Below are positions 1 to 8,381 of a stretch of DNA of 64,000 nt, piece after piece; within the stretch, counting starts at the first letter, position 1, and each line of letters opens with the position of its first letter. The notes beneath the pieces are model-generated. The model was not told the origin of the DNA. It searched no databases and worked only from the letters and a program-made list of their open reading frames with translations. A program made the translations under genes and the position numbers. Source of the stretch: Myroides phaeus (GTDB taxonomy: Bacteria; Bacteroidota; Bacteroidia; Flavobacteriales; Flavobacteriaceae); NCBI RefSeq assembly GCF_900099675.1, contig NZ_FNDQ01000002.1, positions 1 to 64,000 of the forward strand, written 5' to 3'.

Positions 1-137
1 ATTAAGTACTTTAGAATGATGTATAGAGGTGTAAGAGATAAGTCATTTTTCCTGTTTAGATTGACGAAACTTTTTGCTTAGTCCCCAACTTTTGCACCTG
101 ATCCAGATAAACTGATAATACAATTTTTGAGTTAATA
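1..137. repeat. Non-coding edge with a diverged repeat copy
   Basis: No credible gene lies here. Positions 57-107 contain a copy of a roughly 50-bp element that recurs at 62737-62786 in the same orientation. They share TAGATT, TTAGT, CAACTTTTG and ATCCAG, with about 36 matching positions by hand alignment. Weaker similarity extends upstream to a TACTTTAGAA-like block. On the reverse strand both copies read a short peptide end (KVGD or KVEN) followed by a stop, so they may be the remains of the 3' end of a mobile-element gene. That origin is inference. Confidence 0.4.
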
Positions 138-971
138 ATGAATTTAAAAACAATACTTTCTACACTTTTAGAATACGAATTATATGCAAGTAAATCGCTT
201 ACAATAACAATAGGAACCATATTGTTTATTGTATTTACTTTAGTGATTACAAAATATGGATTACGCTTTTTAAGAAAGACGTTTATCAATATGGCTACAC
301 CAGATGTAGCTGCGCGCCTAAGTAGTGTGTTTAACTTTGTAAATTACTTTATTTACGTCATTATGTTTTTCTTTATCTTAAATGCGATAGGGATTAATAT
401 TAGTATGTTTTTGACTACTTCTGCTGCTTTATTTGTTGGTTTAGGTTTAGCACTTCAATCGATTTTTAGAGATTTAATAGCTGGTATTTATATTTTGTTA
501 GATAAAACGCTAAACGTAGGCGATGTAATTGAAACAGGAGGACACGTTGCAAGAGTTAAGACAATAAGTTTGCGTTGTACGGTTGTAGAGACGCGTAATA
601 GAAAGGATTTAGTTATACCAAACAGAAAGTTGATAGATGACGTAGTTTATAACTGGACACACGAAGACCCAATTATCCGAGCGCGTATTGATGTTGGAGC
701 TTATATTGGTACAGATGTGGAGCTTGTAAAAGCGGTTTTATTAACTACTGTTGAAAATAATGCTGATGTGTTGAAAACACCACAACCAATTGTTTTTATT
801 GATGAGTTTGGTGAATCGTCAATTCGCTTTATATTATATTACTTTATAGATAATGCTTTTGATAACGATCGTATTGCAAGTGAAATTCGCTTCGAAATAG
901 ATAAGAAATTTAAATTAAATAATATTCAGTTGCCTGTGCCTGTTTTACGCTTGGATAATACAGATAAGTAG
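138..971 (+). CDS. MscS-family mechanosensitive channel
   Basis: This is a small-conductance mechanosensitive channel of the inner membrane, which in this family opens under membrane tension to release osmolytes. The 277 residues show hydrophobic segments at about 21-45, 65-85 and 90-122. The last has the Gly/Ala-spaced pore-helix pattern of MscS (GLGLALQSIFRDLIAG near 101-116), followed by the beta-domain start LNVGDVIETGG. The length matches the minimal three-helix MscS type (E. coli MscS is 286 residues). It stands alone ahead of the lysozyme gene. Specificity for ions or other solutes cannot be read from the sequence. Confidence 0.9.
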   Translation: MNLKTILSTLLEYELYASKSLTITIGTILFIVFTLVITKYGLRFLRKTFINMATPDVAARLSSVFNFVNYFIYVIMFFFILNAIGINISMFLTTSAALFVGLGLALQSIFRDLIAGIYILLDKTLNVGDVIETGGHVARVKTISLRCTVVETRNRKDLVIPNRKLIDDVVYNWTHEDPIIRARIDVGAYIGTDVELVKAVLLTTVENNADVLKTPQPIVFIDEFGESSIRFILYYFIDNAFDNDRIASEIRFEIDKKFKLNNIQLPVPVLRLDNTDK

Positions 972-1001
972 TTTGTAATTTACTTATATTAAATATCTTT
1001 G
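972..1001 (+). promoter_or_regulatory. Promoter for the GH25 lysozyme gene
   Basis: TTTG at 972-975 and TATCTTTG at 994-1001, separated by 18 bases, match the Bacteroidota housekeeping promoter (-33 TTTG, -7 TAnnTTTG). The start codon is at 1021, leaving a short leader. Confidence 0.65.
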
Positions 1002-1020
1002 CTGAACTTTTAAAAGTGCT

Positions 1021-1926
1021 ATGGAACGAACATCAACTAAAAGAAATACATCTAATCCTCGTGAAACTTTAAAAGGGTTAAATAAACAGCCAAGAAAGAA
1101 AACTACTCGAAATACTAAGAAGAAAACAAAGAGCTCTTCATCATCGTGGACAGGGATTAAATGGATAATCATAATCAATGTTTTATTGGGTGGTGGGATA
1201 TGGTTAGGTATTCACTTTCAAGATGGATTTAAGTACTTTTTTAGTCAAGATAGAAAGAATGCTCCTGAGAAGTCGTTATTTGATTTTAGAACGGCTGAGG
1301 TGTTAGCACGACACGATAGTAAAATGATTGGATTTGACGTGTCTCACTATCAAGGAGTCATTGATTGGGGGAGAGTAGATTCTGTTGCAAGTAAGTCTGC
1401 TTTGGAGTTTGTGTTTGTTCGTGCAACTATGGGAGTTGATGGTGTTGATAGGGCTTATAAGTTGAATTGGAAAGGAGCAGGAGCAAATCATTTTATCAGA
1501 GGAGCATATCACTACTATAGACCAGATGAGAATTCAGTTGAACAAGCGAATAATTTTATAAAAACAGTAAAATTAGCACCTGGAGATTTACCTCCTGTTT
1601 TAGATATTGAAGATTTACCTAAAAAGCAATCAGTAGAAAACCTTCGCTTAGGATTAAAACGATGGATTGAATTGGTGGAAGAACATTATAAGGTTAAGCC
1701 AATTTTATATTCTGGAGAACATTATTACACCAATCATTTGAAGCAATGGTTTCCTGATCATATATTGTGGATTGCAAACTATAATTTCTTTGTAGAAGAA
1801 ATAAAACCTGAATGGCACTTTTGGCAGTTTACGGAAAAAGGGATTGTAAATGGTATTGAAGGGAAAGTAGATTTGAATATTTATAATGGCAATAAAACAG
1901 AAATGCGAAAACTACTATTAAAGTAG
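1021..1926 (+). CDS. Membrane-anchored GH25 lysozyme-like muramidase
   Basis: This is a glycoside hydrolase family 25 protein expected to cleave the MurNAc-GlcNAc bond of peptidoglycan. A basic N-terminal tail (about 1-45) precedes one transmembrane helix (about 46-66), so the catalytic domain should face the periplasm. GH25 landmarks run in order: GFDVSHYQG with Asp106, FVRATMG, RGAYHYYRP, PPVLDIED with Asp195 and Glu197, LWIANYN, and FWQFTEKG. The acidic residues fit the GH25 active site. Anchoring suggests wall remodelling rather than a secreted bacteriolytic enzyme (inference). A terminator overlaps the last codons. Confidence 0.92.
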   Translation: MERTSTKRNTSNPRETLKGLNKQPRKKTTRNTKKKTKSSSSSWTGIKWIIIINVLLGGGIWLGIHFQDGFKYFFSQDRKNAPEKSLFDFRTAEVLARHDSKMIGFDVSHYQGVIDWGRVDSVASKSALEFVFVRATMGVDGVDRAYKLNWKGAGANHFIRGAYHYYRPDENSVEQANNFIKTVKLAPGDLPPVLDIEDLPKKQSVENLRLGLKRWIELVEEHYKVKPILYSGEHYYTNHLKQWFPDHILWIANYNFFVEEIKPEWHFWQFTEKGIVNGIEGKVDLNIYNGNKTEMRKLLLK

Positions 1927-1941
1927 TCTTCGCATTTTTTT
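1901..1941 (+). terminator. Rho-independent terminator overlapping the lysozyme 3' end
   Basis: AATGCGAA and ACTACT on the left pair with AGTAGT and TTCGCATT on the right, with a single mismatch between the blocks, followed by seven T. The left arm lies in the last codons of the lysozyme gene. It also separates that gene from the convergent permease gene. Confidence 0.75.
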
Positions 1942-1961
1942 ATGGAATTAAGTTTGAATAC

Positions 1962-3047
1962 TTATTTTTTTACGTCTAAGGCGTCTCTTAAGGCATTACC
2001 GATTAGCATAAAGCTTATAACAAGGATAAACATAGCAAAGCCTGGTAAAAGGGCTAAATAGGGTTTGCCAAGCAAGATATAATTGTAATTCTCCTTAATC
2101 ATTGCCCCCCAGCTGGGTGTGGGTACTTGTGTTCCTAATCCTAAAAAGCTCAAGCCACTTTCTACTAAAATAGCAGAAGCAAAGTTAGCTGCTGAAATTA
2201 CAATAACAGGAGCCATACAATTGGGCAAGATGTGTTTAGTAATAATTCTGTAGTTATTGTAACCTAATGCTCTGGCTGCAGTTACATATTGTTGTTCTTT
2301 AACACTGATGACTTGTCCTCTTACAACACGAGCTACTTCAACCCACATAGTTAATCCTACGGCTATAAATACTTGCCAAAACCCCTTTCCTAAAGCCAGG
2401 GTAATTGCAATTACTAATAGTAGAGTAGGAATAGACCAAAATACATTGATTAACCACAGGATTAAAGCATCTATTTTTCCTCCATAATATCCTGCGATTG
2501 CTCCTAAGGTAATTCCGATAACTAAAGAAATCAAAACAGCTACAAAACCGATTGAAAGAGACACTCTTGCTCCGATTATTAATCTGCTGAGGTAATCTCT
2601 ACCTTGATTATCTGTTCCGAGCCAGTATGTTTTTGTTTGTACAATATCTTTCTCATTAGCACTTTTAAAAAGAGATAGTGGAAGTGCTTTGAATTCTTCT
2701 AATTCTGGTTGATTGCTATAAGGTTTATAAAAGATAGAGTCTTGTTGTATATGAAACTCGTTAATTGCGATATGCTGTGTTGCCTGTTCACGTCCAAACC
2801 ACAATTCACTAAACTTGATACCTTCGTTTGTAGGAATAACGATAGTTTGTACTTTAAACCCTGGGGATTCAGAACGAAGAGCTAAGTCTCCAGCATTAGC
2901 GTTTTTTGAATTATCAGGAATAATGAAATAAGCGAAAGTCGCTATAAGAGCAATTACTATAATTATCCAAAAACAGAAAACGCCCCAAAAATCTTTTTTA
3001 AATCTTTGGAGCGCAATCTGTGTATATGATTTACTTTTTTGATACAT
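1962..3047 (-). CDS. DppC/OppC-type ABC transporter permease
   Basis: This is an inner-membrane permease subunit of the oligopeptide/dipeptide ABC importer family. The N-terminal helix (about 22-43) is followed by the OppC-family signature LGTDNQGRDYLSRLIIGARVSL near 143-164, the multi-helix permease domain, and an EAA-like loop (EQQYVTAARALGYNN, about 251-265) that contacts the ATPase. Residues roughly 44-140 form an extracytoplasmic insertion longer than is usual in DppC. No ATPase, second permease or binding protein is nearby. The start lies one base after the stop of the upstream protease gene, so the two are almost certainly co-transcribed. Confidence 0.85.
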   Translation of the reverse strand: MYQKSKSYTQIALQRFKKDFWGVFCFWIIIVIALIATFAYFIIPDNSKNANAGDLALRSESPGFKVQTIVIPTNEGIKFSELWFGREQATQHIAINEFHIQQDSIFYKPYSNQPELEEFKALPLSLFKSANEKDIVQTKTYWLGTDNQGRDYLSRLIIGARVSLSIGFVAVLISLVIGITLGAIAGYYGGKIDALILWLINVFWSIPTLLLVIAITLALGKGFWQVFIAVGLTMWVEVARVVRGQVISVKEQQYVTAARALGYNNYRIITKHILPNCMAPVIVISAANFASAILVESGLSFLGLGTQVPTPSWGAMIKENYNYILLGKPYLALLPGFAMFILVISFMLIGNALRDALDVKK

Positions 3048-3048
3048 C

Positions 3049-5283
3049 TTAGTGTTTAGATGATATTCTGTTTTTATTGTCTATTTGTTTATGTGCCGAC
3101 TTGTTGCCTAAATCTTTAAGGATGTTTACACCTTCTTCGATATATACATCAGAGTTAAGCATTTCATGCCATCTTTCACGTTTGTTTTCTAAGATAGTAT
3201 CATTCTTAATTCTTTCCAATTCACTTGGAAGAGAGCTGAATTTTAAAGTGTTTTTATATTTAGAAATAGCTTTAAATTTCTTAGCCTTTTCCTCCGTTTC
3301 TTTTTGTTTGATTTTGTATTTATCAATGTTTAGAGAAAATGTCTTCTCATCCTTTCTTTCATTAATCCACTTCGCATTTTCATCTATTAAATTAAATTGT
3401 TCATTAGTAGCAATACGCTTTTTACTTAATTCAATTACGTTAGAGAAATCGTAAGGATAAGCAACATAAGAAGCTCTGTCTATTTTGTCCCAAGGCATAG
3501 CATTGTCCATATCTCTTTCTCCCATATCAATATAAGAATATCGATCTGGTAAAACGATATCACTTAAAACACCTTCTCTTTGTGTAGATCCCCCATTAAT
3601 ACGATAGAACTTCTGAAGTGTAATTTTAAGCGCACCTAAATCTCCAAACGGCTGTTTTCTCAACAACTCGTTTAAGTCAACAAGGTTTTGCACAGTACCT
3701 TTACCGTATGTGTGTTTACTACCAATAATTACCCCTCTTTTGTAATCTTGAATTGCCGCAGCAAAGATTTCAGAAGCAGAAGCTGAGAAATTATTAACAA
3801 GTACAACAAGTGGTCCTTCCCAAACGATAGGCGTACCTTTGTCATCTAATACTTGTTGTTTCCCTCTTGACGATTTTACTTGAACAACAGGTCCTTCTTT
3901 AGAGAATAGACCAACCATTTCAACAACAGTTTGCAATGAACCACCACCGTTGTTACGCAAGTCCATTATAATACCGTCAATATTTTGTTTTTTAAGTTCT
4001 ATAATCTCTTTTTCAACATCTGTAAAAGCATTTCTCTTGTCTTTGTTTTCAAAGTCAATGTAGAACTTAGGTAAATGAATTAATCCGTATTTTTTATCTC
4101 CGTTTTGAATAATACTTGATTTAGCATACGTTTCTTCCATCTCAATCACTTCACGTGTAAGAGGTGTAACTTTTATCGTACCATCAATCTTTTTAAGTGT
4201 TAAATAAACAGTAGTTCCTTTTTTTCCTTTGATAAGTTTAACTACATTATCTAAACGCATTCCTACGATATCAACTGGGTCTTCATCTTTTGTTTGTCCA
4301 ACTTTAAGAATTATATCTCCAACTTCGATTTCTTTACCTCTCCAAGCAGGACCACCAGGTACTAACTCGTTAATTTCAACCCCTTCAGATTTCTTTCTTA
4401 AAACAGCACCAATTCCTTCAAAGCTACCACTCATACTTGCATCAAACTTTTCTTTGTCTTCAGGAGCAAAGTAGAATGTATGTGGGTCAAAGCGTTCAAC
4501 AATAGAGTTGATGTAAATAGAGAACCAATCTTTACGTTCTAAATCCGTTAATAATTCGAAATATTCATCTAAAGATTTACCCGCACTTTCACGAGCTTCT
4601 TTCTCTAATTGTTCAAAAGTTTTCTTTTCAACAGGTTTTTTGTCGTCAACTTTTTTCTTTTTAGTCGAATTTTCAATTGGCTCACCAAACTCATCTATCT
4701 CTCCCTCATCTTCAGTAACTTCTTTTCCCTCTTGGATTTTTTGGTTATCTGTAATAGTAGAAAGCACGTTTAGCTTTAATTGTTTTCTCCAACGGTCTCT
4801 CAATTCGTCTTCATCTTTAGCATACCCTAATTTGTCATAATCAGCATCGAAAACTTCGTCTGAATTAAACTCAAAAGGAGTGCTAAGTACATCTGTATAA
4901 ATGCCTTTTGCTTCTTCCATACGTTTAGTAATACGCTCATAAGTCAAATCAAAGAAAGATAATTCCTTTAATTCGATCATATCGTCGATTAAATACTCGT
5001 ATTTAGAAAACTCATCAATATCAGACTGTAAGAAATATCTTTTCATAGGGTCTAATGCCTTTAGATATTCTTTATAAACTGTAGCTGAGAATTTGTCGTC
5101 AATTTTAGCTGGGTCATAATGAGTACGTTCCAGCAAATAAGTAACCAACTCAAGAAGTAATTGGTCTTTTTCAGGAGTCTCTTTTTCCTTCTTAGGGATG
5201 AAGCTCCATAGCAGAGCAGATACTCCGATTAGAAGAAGTATAACCTTATAATTTCTTTTCATAAATAACTTAAAAGTATTCAT
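3049..5283 (-). CDS. prc: Tail-specific (C-terminal processing) protease, S41 family
   Basis: This periplasmic serine protease is related to E. coli Prc/Tsp. An N-terminal membrane anchor (about 13-29) is followed by the Prc N-terminal domain, a PDZ domain (about 285-365) that binds substrate C-termini, and the S41 core. The catalytic dyad is Ser502 in SASASEIF and Lys528 in TYGKGT, aligned to Ser430/Lys455 of Tsp. DLRNNGGG at about 441-448 is also typical. An acidic/lysine-rich, probably flexible segment lies near 185-225. At 744 residues it is the long Tsp-type form. It is directly coupled to the downstream permease gene. Confidence 0.93.
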   Translation of the reverse strand: MNTFKLFMKRNYKVILLLIGVSALLWSFIPKKEKETPEKDQLLLELVTYLLERTHYDPAKIDDKFSATVYKEYLKALDPMKRYFLQSDIDEFSKYEYLIDDMIELKELSFFDLTYERITKRMEEAKGIYTDVLSTPFEFNSDEVFDADYDKLGYAKDEDELRDRWRKQLKLNVLSTITDNQKIQEGKEVTEDEGEIDEFGEPIENSTKKKKVDDKKPVEKKTFEQLEKEARESAGKSLDEYFELLTDLERKDWFSIYINSIVERFDPHTFYFAPEDKEKFDASMSGSFEGIGAVLRKKSEGVEINELVPGGPAWRGKEIEVGDIILKVGQTKDEDPVDIVGMRLDNVVKLIKGKKGTTVYLTLKKIDGTIKVTPLTREVIEMEETYAKSSIIQNGDKKYGLIHLPKFYIDFENKDKRNAFTDVEKEIIELKKQNIDGIIMDLRNNGGGSLQTVVEMVGLFSKEGPVVQVKSSRGKQQVLDDKGTPIVWEGPLVVLVNNFSASASEIFAAAIQDYKRGVIIGSKHTYGKGTVQNLVDLNELLRKQPFGDLGALKITLQKFYRINGGSTQREGVLSDIVLPDRYSYIDMGERDMDNAMPWDKIDRASYVAYPYDFSNVIELSKKRIATNEQFNLIDENAKWINERKDEKTFSLNIDKYKIKQKETEEKAKKFKAISKYKNTLKFSSLPSELERIKNDTILENKRERWHEMLNSDVYIEEGVNILKDLGNKSAHKQIDNKNRISSKH

Positions 5284-5465
5284 TAATTAGTTTTCATCTA
5301 AAGTAGTTAAAAAAGTGAAGATTTAGATGGTGCCTTCGATAATAATTTGTTAAAACCCTTTTATATAGGGAGTAATGTACTTGTTTTAGGGTTAAAATGA
5401 TATTCGAGTATTAATAGAGTTCCCCGAATATTTGTTACTTTAGCGAATGTAAATAAAAAAACGAA

Positions 5466-6236
5466 ATGATGCAAAAACCCTTAATATTAGTTACAAACGA
5501 TGATGGTATAACTGCTCCAGGTATGAGAGCTTTAATCGCTGTAATGAAAGAAATTGGAGATGTAGTTGTGGTAGCACCTGACAGTGCACAATCAGGAATG
5601 GGACACGCTGTAACAATTAATAATACATTGACCTTAGAAAGGGTTACAATCGATAGCGAAATTGAAAAGGAATACGCTTGTTCTGGGACACCCGTTGACT
5701 GTGTAAAGATTGCGTTGGGACAAATCTTAGACCGCAAACCTGATTTATGTGTTTCTGGAGTAAATCACGGATCTAATTCATCTATTAATGTTATTTATTC
5801 AGGTACGATGAGTGCCGCATTAGAAGCTGGGATGAGTGGAATTCCTGCAATTGGTTTTTCATTATTAGACTTTAGTTGGAATGCAGATTTTGAACAGATA
5901 AAACCGTTTATAAAGAAAATTACTTTAGAAGCGTTGAAGAATGGTATTCCTACTGATGTAGTTTTGAATGTTAACTTCCCAAAATTAGAGACAAAAGACA
6001 TCAAGGGAGTTAGAGTTTGTAGACAAGCAAAAGCTACTTGGGTTGAGAATTTTGATAAACGAGTAAGTCCACACGGTAAAGAGTACTATTGGTTAAAAGG
6101 AGAGTTTGTTAATCAAGATAAAGGAGAAGATACAGATGAGTGGGCATTACACAATGGATATGTGTCATTAGTACCAGTTCATTTTGATATGACAGCACAT
6201 CAAGTTATAAAAAGAATTAATAGTTGGGATCTGTAA
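5466..6236 (+). CDS. surE: 5'/3'-nucleotidase SurE
   Basis: SurE is a metal-dependent phosphatase acting on nucleoside 5'- and 3'-monophosphates. The N-terminal metal site NDDG (residues 11-14) in LVTNDDGITAPGM, the DSAQSGMGHAVT segment, and GVNHGSN are all family hallmarks. The length (256) is normal. ATG ATG opens the frame, so either Met could initiate. The stop overlaps the start of the next gene (TAATG), indicating translational coupling into the small membrane gene and lpxB. An inverted repeat ATATTCG/CGAATAT (5400-5406/5425-5431) lies upstream. Confidence 0.95.
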   Translation: MMQKPLILVTNDDGITAPGMRALIAVMKEIGDVVVVAPDSAQSGMGHAVTINNTLTLERVTIDSEIEKEYACSGTPVDCVKIALGQILDRKPDLCVSGVNHGSNSSINVIYSGTMSAALEAGMSGIPAIGFSLLDFSWNADFEQIKPFIKKITLEALKNGIPTDVVLNVNFPKLETKDIKGVRVCRQAKATWVENFDKRVSPHGKEYYWLKGEFVNQDKGEDTDEWALHNGYVSLVPVHFDMTAHQVIKRINSWDL

Positions 6237-6514
6237 TGGGCGAAAGGTTAAAACATATATTACTCGGTTTCTTATGCGGGGCTATTGTTACTGTAATAGG
6301 GACAGAGCTTTATTTAAGGCTGTTTACAAATTATGATTTATTTGTAGACTTTGACTTTATTCGACGAGCGGGAATGTTTGGCAGGGTTACTGCTATAGGT
6401 AGTTTACTAAATCTGTTATTGTTTACATTTTTTATTAATCGCAAGTTAGATTTTTTAGCGAGAGGTTGTATTTTAGCCGTTATTATTTTAACAGTGGTAA
6501 CATATTTGTTGTAG
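6236..6514 (+). CDS. Small membrane protein between surE and lpxB
   Basis: This 92-residue protein has three likely transmembrane segments (about 8-26, 42-64 and 72-92) and no domain I recognise. I start it at the ATG at 6236, which overlaps the surE stop as TAATG, in preference to a TTG 12 bases earlier. Its stop abuts the lpxB ATG with no spacer, so the three genes are translationally linked. The position suggests a role tied to envelope or lipid A work, but nothing in the sequence proves it. Confidence 0.75.
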   Translation: MGERLKHILLGFLCGAIVTVIGTELYLRLFTNYDLFVDFDFIRRAGMFGRVTAIGSLLNLLLFTFFINRKLDFLARGCILAVIILTVVTYLL

Positions 6515-7639
6515 ATGAAGTATTATATCATAGCAGGAGAAGCATCAGGAGATTTGCACGGATCTAATTTAATGAAGTCGATTTATAAGAAAGATCCAGA
6601 GGCAGATATACGTTTTTGGGGAGGTGAATTGATGCAGAACGTAGGAGGGAAGTTGGTGAAACATTATAAAGACTTAGCTTTTATGGGCTTTGTAGAAGTT
6701 TTACAAAACCTTCGTACAATTCTTCGAAATATATCTTTTTGTAAAAATGACATTGAAGCCTTTAATCCAGATATGTTGATTTTTATTGACTATCCTGGGT
6801 TCAATATGCGTATAGCTGAATGGGCAAAGAAAAAAGGTATATCAACACATTATTATATTTCTCCACAGATTTGGGCGTGGAAAGAAAATCGTATTAAAGC
6901 GATTAAACGCGATGTTGATTTTATGTATGTGATTCTTCCATTTGAGAAGGACTTTTATGAGAAGAAACATCAGTTTCCTGTAACGTTTGTTGGCCATCCT
7001 TTAATTGATGCAATTGAAACATATAGAGCAGAAGTGCACGTTGACTTTCGCGCTAAGCACAATTTAGATGACCGACCAGTTATTGCACTATTGCCGGGAA
7101 GTAGAAAGCAAGAGATAAGTAGATTGTTAAATGAGATGTTGTCTGTAATTCATCACTATCCACAATATCAATTTGTGATAGCTGGTGCACCAGGACAAGA
7201 AGCATCTTTCTATGAGCAATTTATACAAGATAAAAATATATCGTTTGTATTCAATGAAACTTATGCGTTGTTGAATATAGCTCATGCAGCATTAGTAACA
7301 TCAGGTACAGCAACGTTGGAAACAGCCTTGTTTAGAGTTCCTCAAGTTGTATTGTATAAAGGAAATCAGATTTCTTATGAAATAGCAAAGCGAATTATCA
7401 AGTTAAAATACATTTCATTGGTTAATTTAATTATGGATGATGATGTAGTTGTAGAGCTAATTCAGAGTGATTGTAATGCAAAAAGAATTGAGTCAGAATT
7501 CAGTAAAATAATAAATGGTAAAAAACGCGAAGAAATTTTATTGAAATATGACAAATTAATTTGTACTTTAGGGGGCGGAGGAGCAAGTGATCATGCAGCA
7601 GAAGAAATGATTAAGAATTTTATGAGAAAAAGCAGCTAA
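6515..7639 (+). CDS. lpxB: Lipid-A-disaccharide synthase
   Basis: LpxB is a GT19 glycosyltransferase that joins UDP-2,3-diacylglucosamine and lipid X to form the lipid A disaccharide on the cytoplasmic face of the inner membrane. The N-terminal GEASGDLHGSNL, the FIDYPGFN and SPQIWAWKENR segments, and LLPGSRKQEI with TSGTATLETAL towards the C-terminus are characteristic. The 374 residues match the family. It confirms an organism with lipid A. It follows the small membrane gene with no intergenic base. Confidence 0.95.
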   Translation: MKYYIIAGEASGDLHGSNLMKSIYKKDPEADIRFWGGELMQNVGGKLVKHYKDLAFMGFVEVLQNLRTILRNISFCKNDIEAFNPDMLIFIDYPGFNMRIAEWAKKKGISTHYYISPQIWAWKENRIKAIKRDVDFMYVILPFEKDFYEKKHQFPVTFVGHPLIDAIETYRAEVHVDFRAKHNLDDRPVIALLPGSRKQEISRLLNEMLSVIHHYPQYQFVIAGAPGQEASFYEQFIQDKNISFVFNETYALLNIAHAALVTSGTATLETALFRVPQVVLYKGNQISYEIAKRIIKLKYISLVNLIMDDDVVVELIQSDCNAKRIESEFSKIINGKKREEILLKYDKLICTLGGGGASDHAAEEMIKNFMRKSS

Positions 7640-7651
7640 AATATTTTGAGT

Positions 7652-8284
7652 ATGAGAAAGTTTACGGTTTTACTATTCAGTTTTGTAACGTTTATTAGTT
7701 TTAATAAAGTAGAAGGAAAGAACACTAATGTGAAGAACAATAGTGTACTTAATTTTAAGGCGGAAGAAACTTCCCCTATTAAAAAGAAAAAAACAGCGAT
7801 TATAAACGAAAGTAAAAAAGTAGACGATCAGGTTCAAAATGAATTAGATGCCTTGTTAGACGATTTCATGAAAGAAATGGATAACAACAAATTAGAGTTC
7901 GATAATTTGACAAGTCAAGTAATCAATACTGCTTTTGATTATGAAGGTGTGAGATATAGATTTGGAGGTATGTCTCGTAAAGGGATGGATTGTTCAGGTT
8001 TAGTTCAAACTGCTTTTGGAGATACTGAAATTAGCTTACCTCGTAGTTCAAGTGAAATGGCTCAAGTTGGTGAACGAGTGAAACAAAGAGATGCTCAAAA
8101 AGGGGATTTAATATTCTTTAAAACACGAGGAAACAGAATTAGTCATGTTGGAATAGTAACTGAGGTTTTAGATGATGAAATCAAGTTTATTCATTCTTCA
8201 ACAAGTAGAGGTGTAATTGTCTCGTCAACGAAAGAGAATTATTACCAAAGAACTTTTGCTCAAATTAATAGAGTAGTACAATAA
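7652..8284 (+). CDS. Secreted NlpC/P60 endopeptidase
   Basis: This is an NlpC/P60-family cysteine peptidase, expected to cut peptide stems of peptidoglycan. A signal-like N-terminus (about 1-22) leads to a lysine- and acid-rich linker and a C-terminal catalytic domain. Cys114 lies in GMDCSGLV, His165 in SHVGIV and a third polar residue, His181, in FIHSS. I choose the ATG at 7652 rather than the TTG six bases upstream. It follows lpxB by 12 bases. Downstream, a long hairpin with a T tail sits across the comEC start. Confidence 0.9.
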   Translation: MRKFTVLLFSFVTFISFNKVEGKNTNVKNNSVLNFKAEETSPIKKKKTAIINESKKVDDQVQNELDALLDDFMKEMDNNKLEFDNLTSQVINTAFDYEGVRYRFGGMSRKGMDCSGLVQTAFGDTEISLPRSSSEMAQVGERVKQRDAQKGDLIFFKTRGNRISHVGIVTEVLDDEIKFIHSSTSRGVIVSSTKENYYQRTFAQINRVVQ

Positions 8285-8328
8285 ACAGAAACTTTTTCTA
8301 AAATATAGTAAAGAATTTTATTCTTTGG

Positions 8329-8381
8329 AGAGAATTTTGATGCATTCGTCTATAGATGAAGACATTAAAATTCTCTTTTTT
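8329..8381 (+). terminator. Long hairpin with T tail enclosing the comEC start codon
   Basis: The left arm AGAGAATTTTGATG (8329-8342) pairs over 14 positions (one G-U) with CATTAAAATTCTCT (8363-8376). After a 2x2 internal loop, TTCGTC (8345-8350) pairs with GATGAA (8355-8360) around a TATA loop. Six T follow (8376-8381). By form it is an intrinsic terminator for the nlpC-side transcript. The ATG of comEC (8356-8358) lies in the inner stem, so the fold would also hide that start codon. Confidence 0.75.

Noticed and set aside
56..289. 77-codon minus-strand frame at the window start
   Set aside because: It is mostly antisense to the MscS gene. Only its last residues lie in the diverged repeat, so it is at best a repeat remnant.
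3077..3454. 125-codon plus-strand frame opposite the Prc gene
   Set aside because: It is a shadow of the protease reading frame, with Ser/Leu/Phe-rich low-complexity content and no domain.
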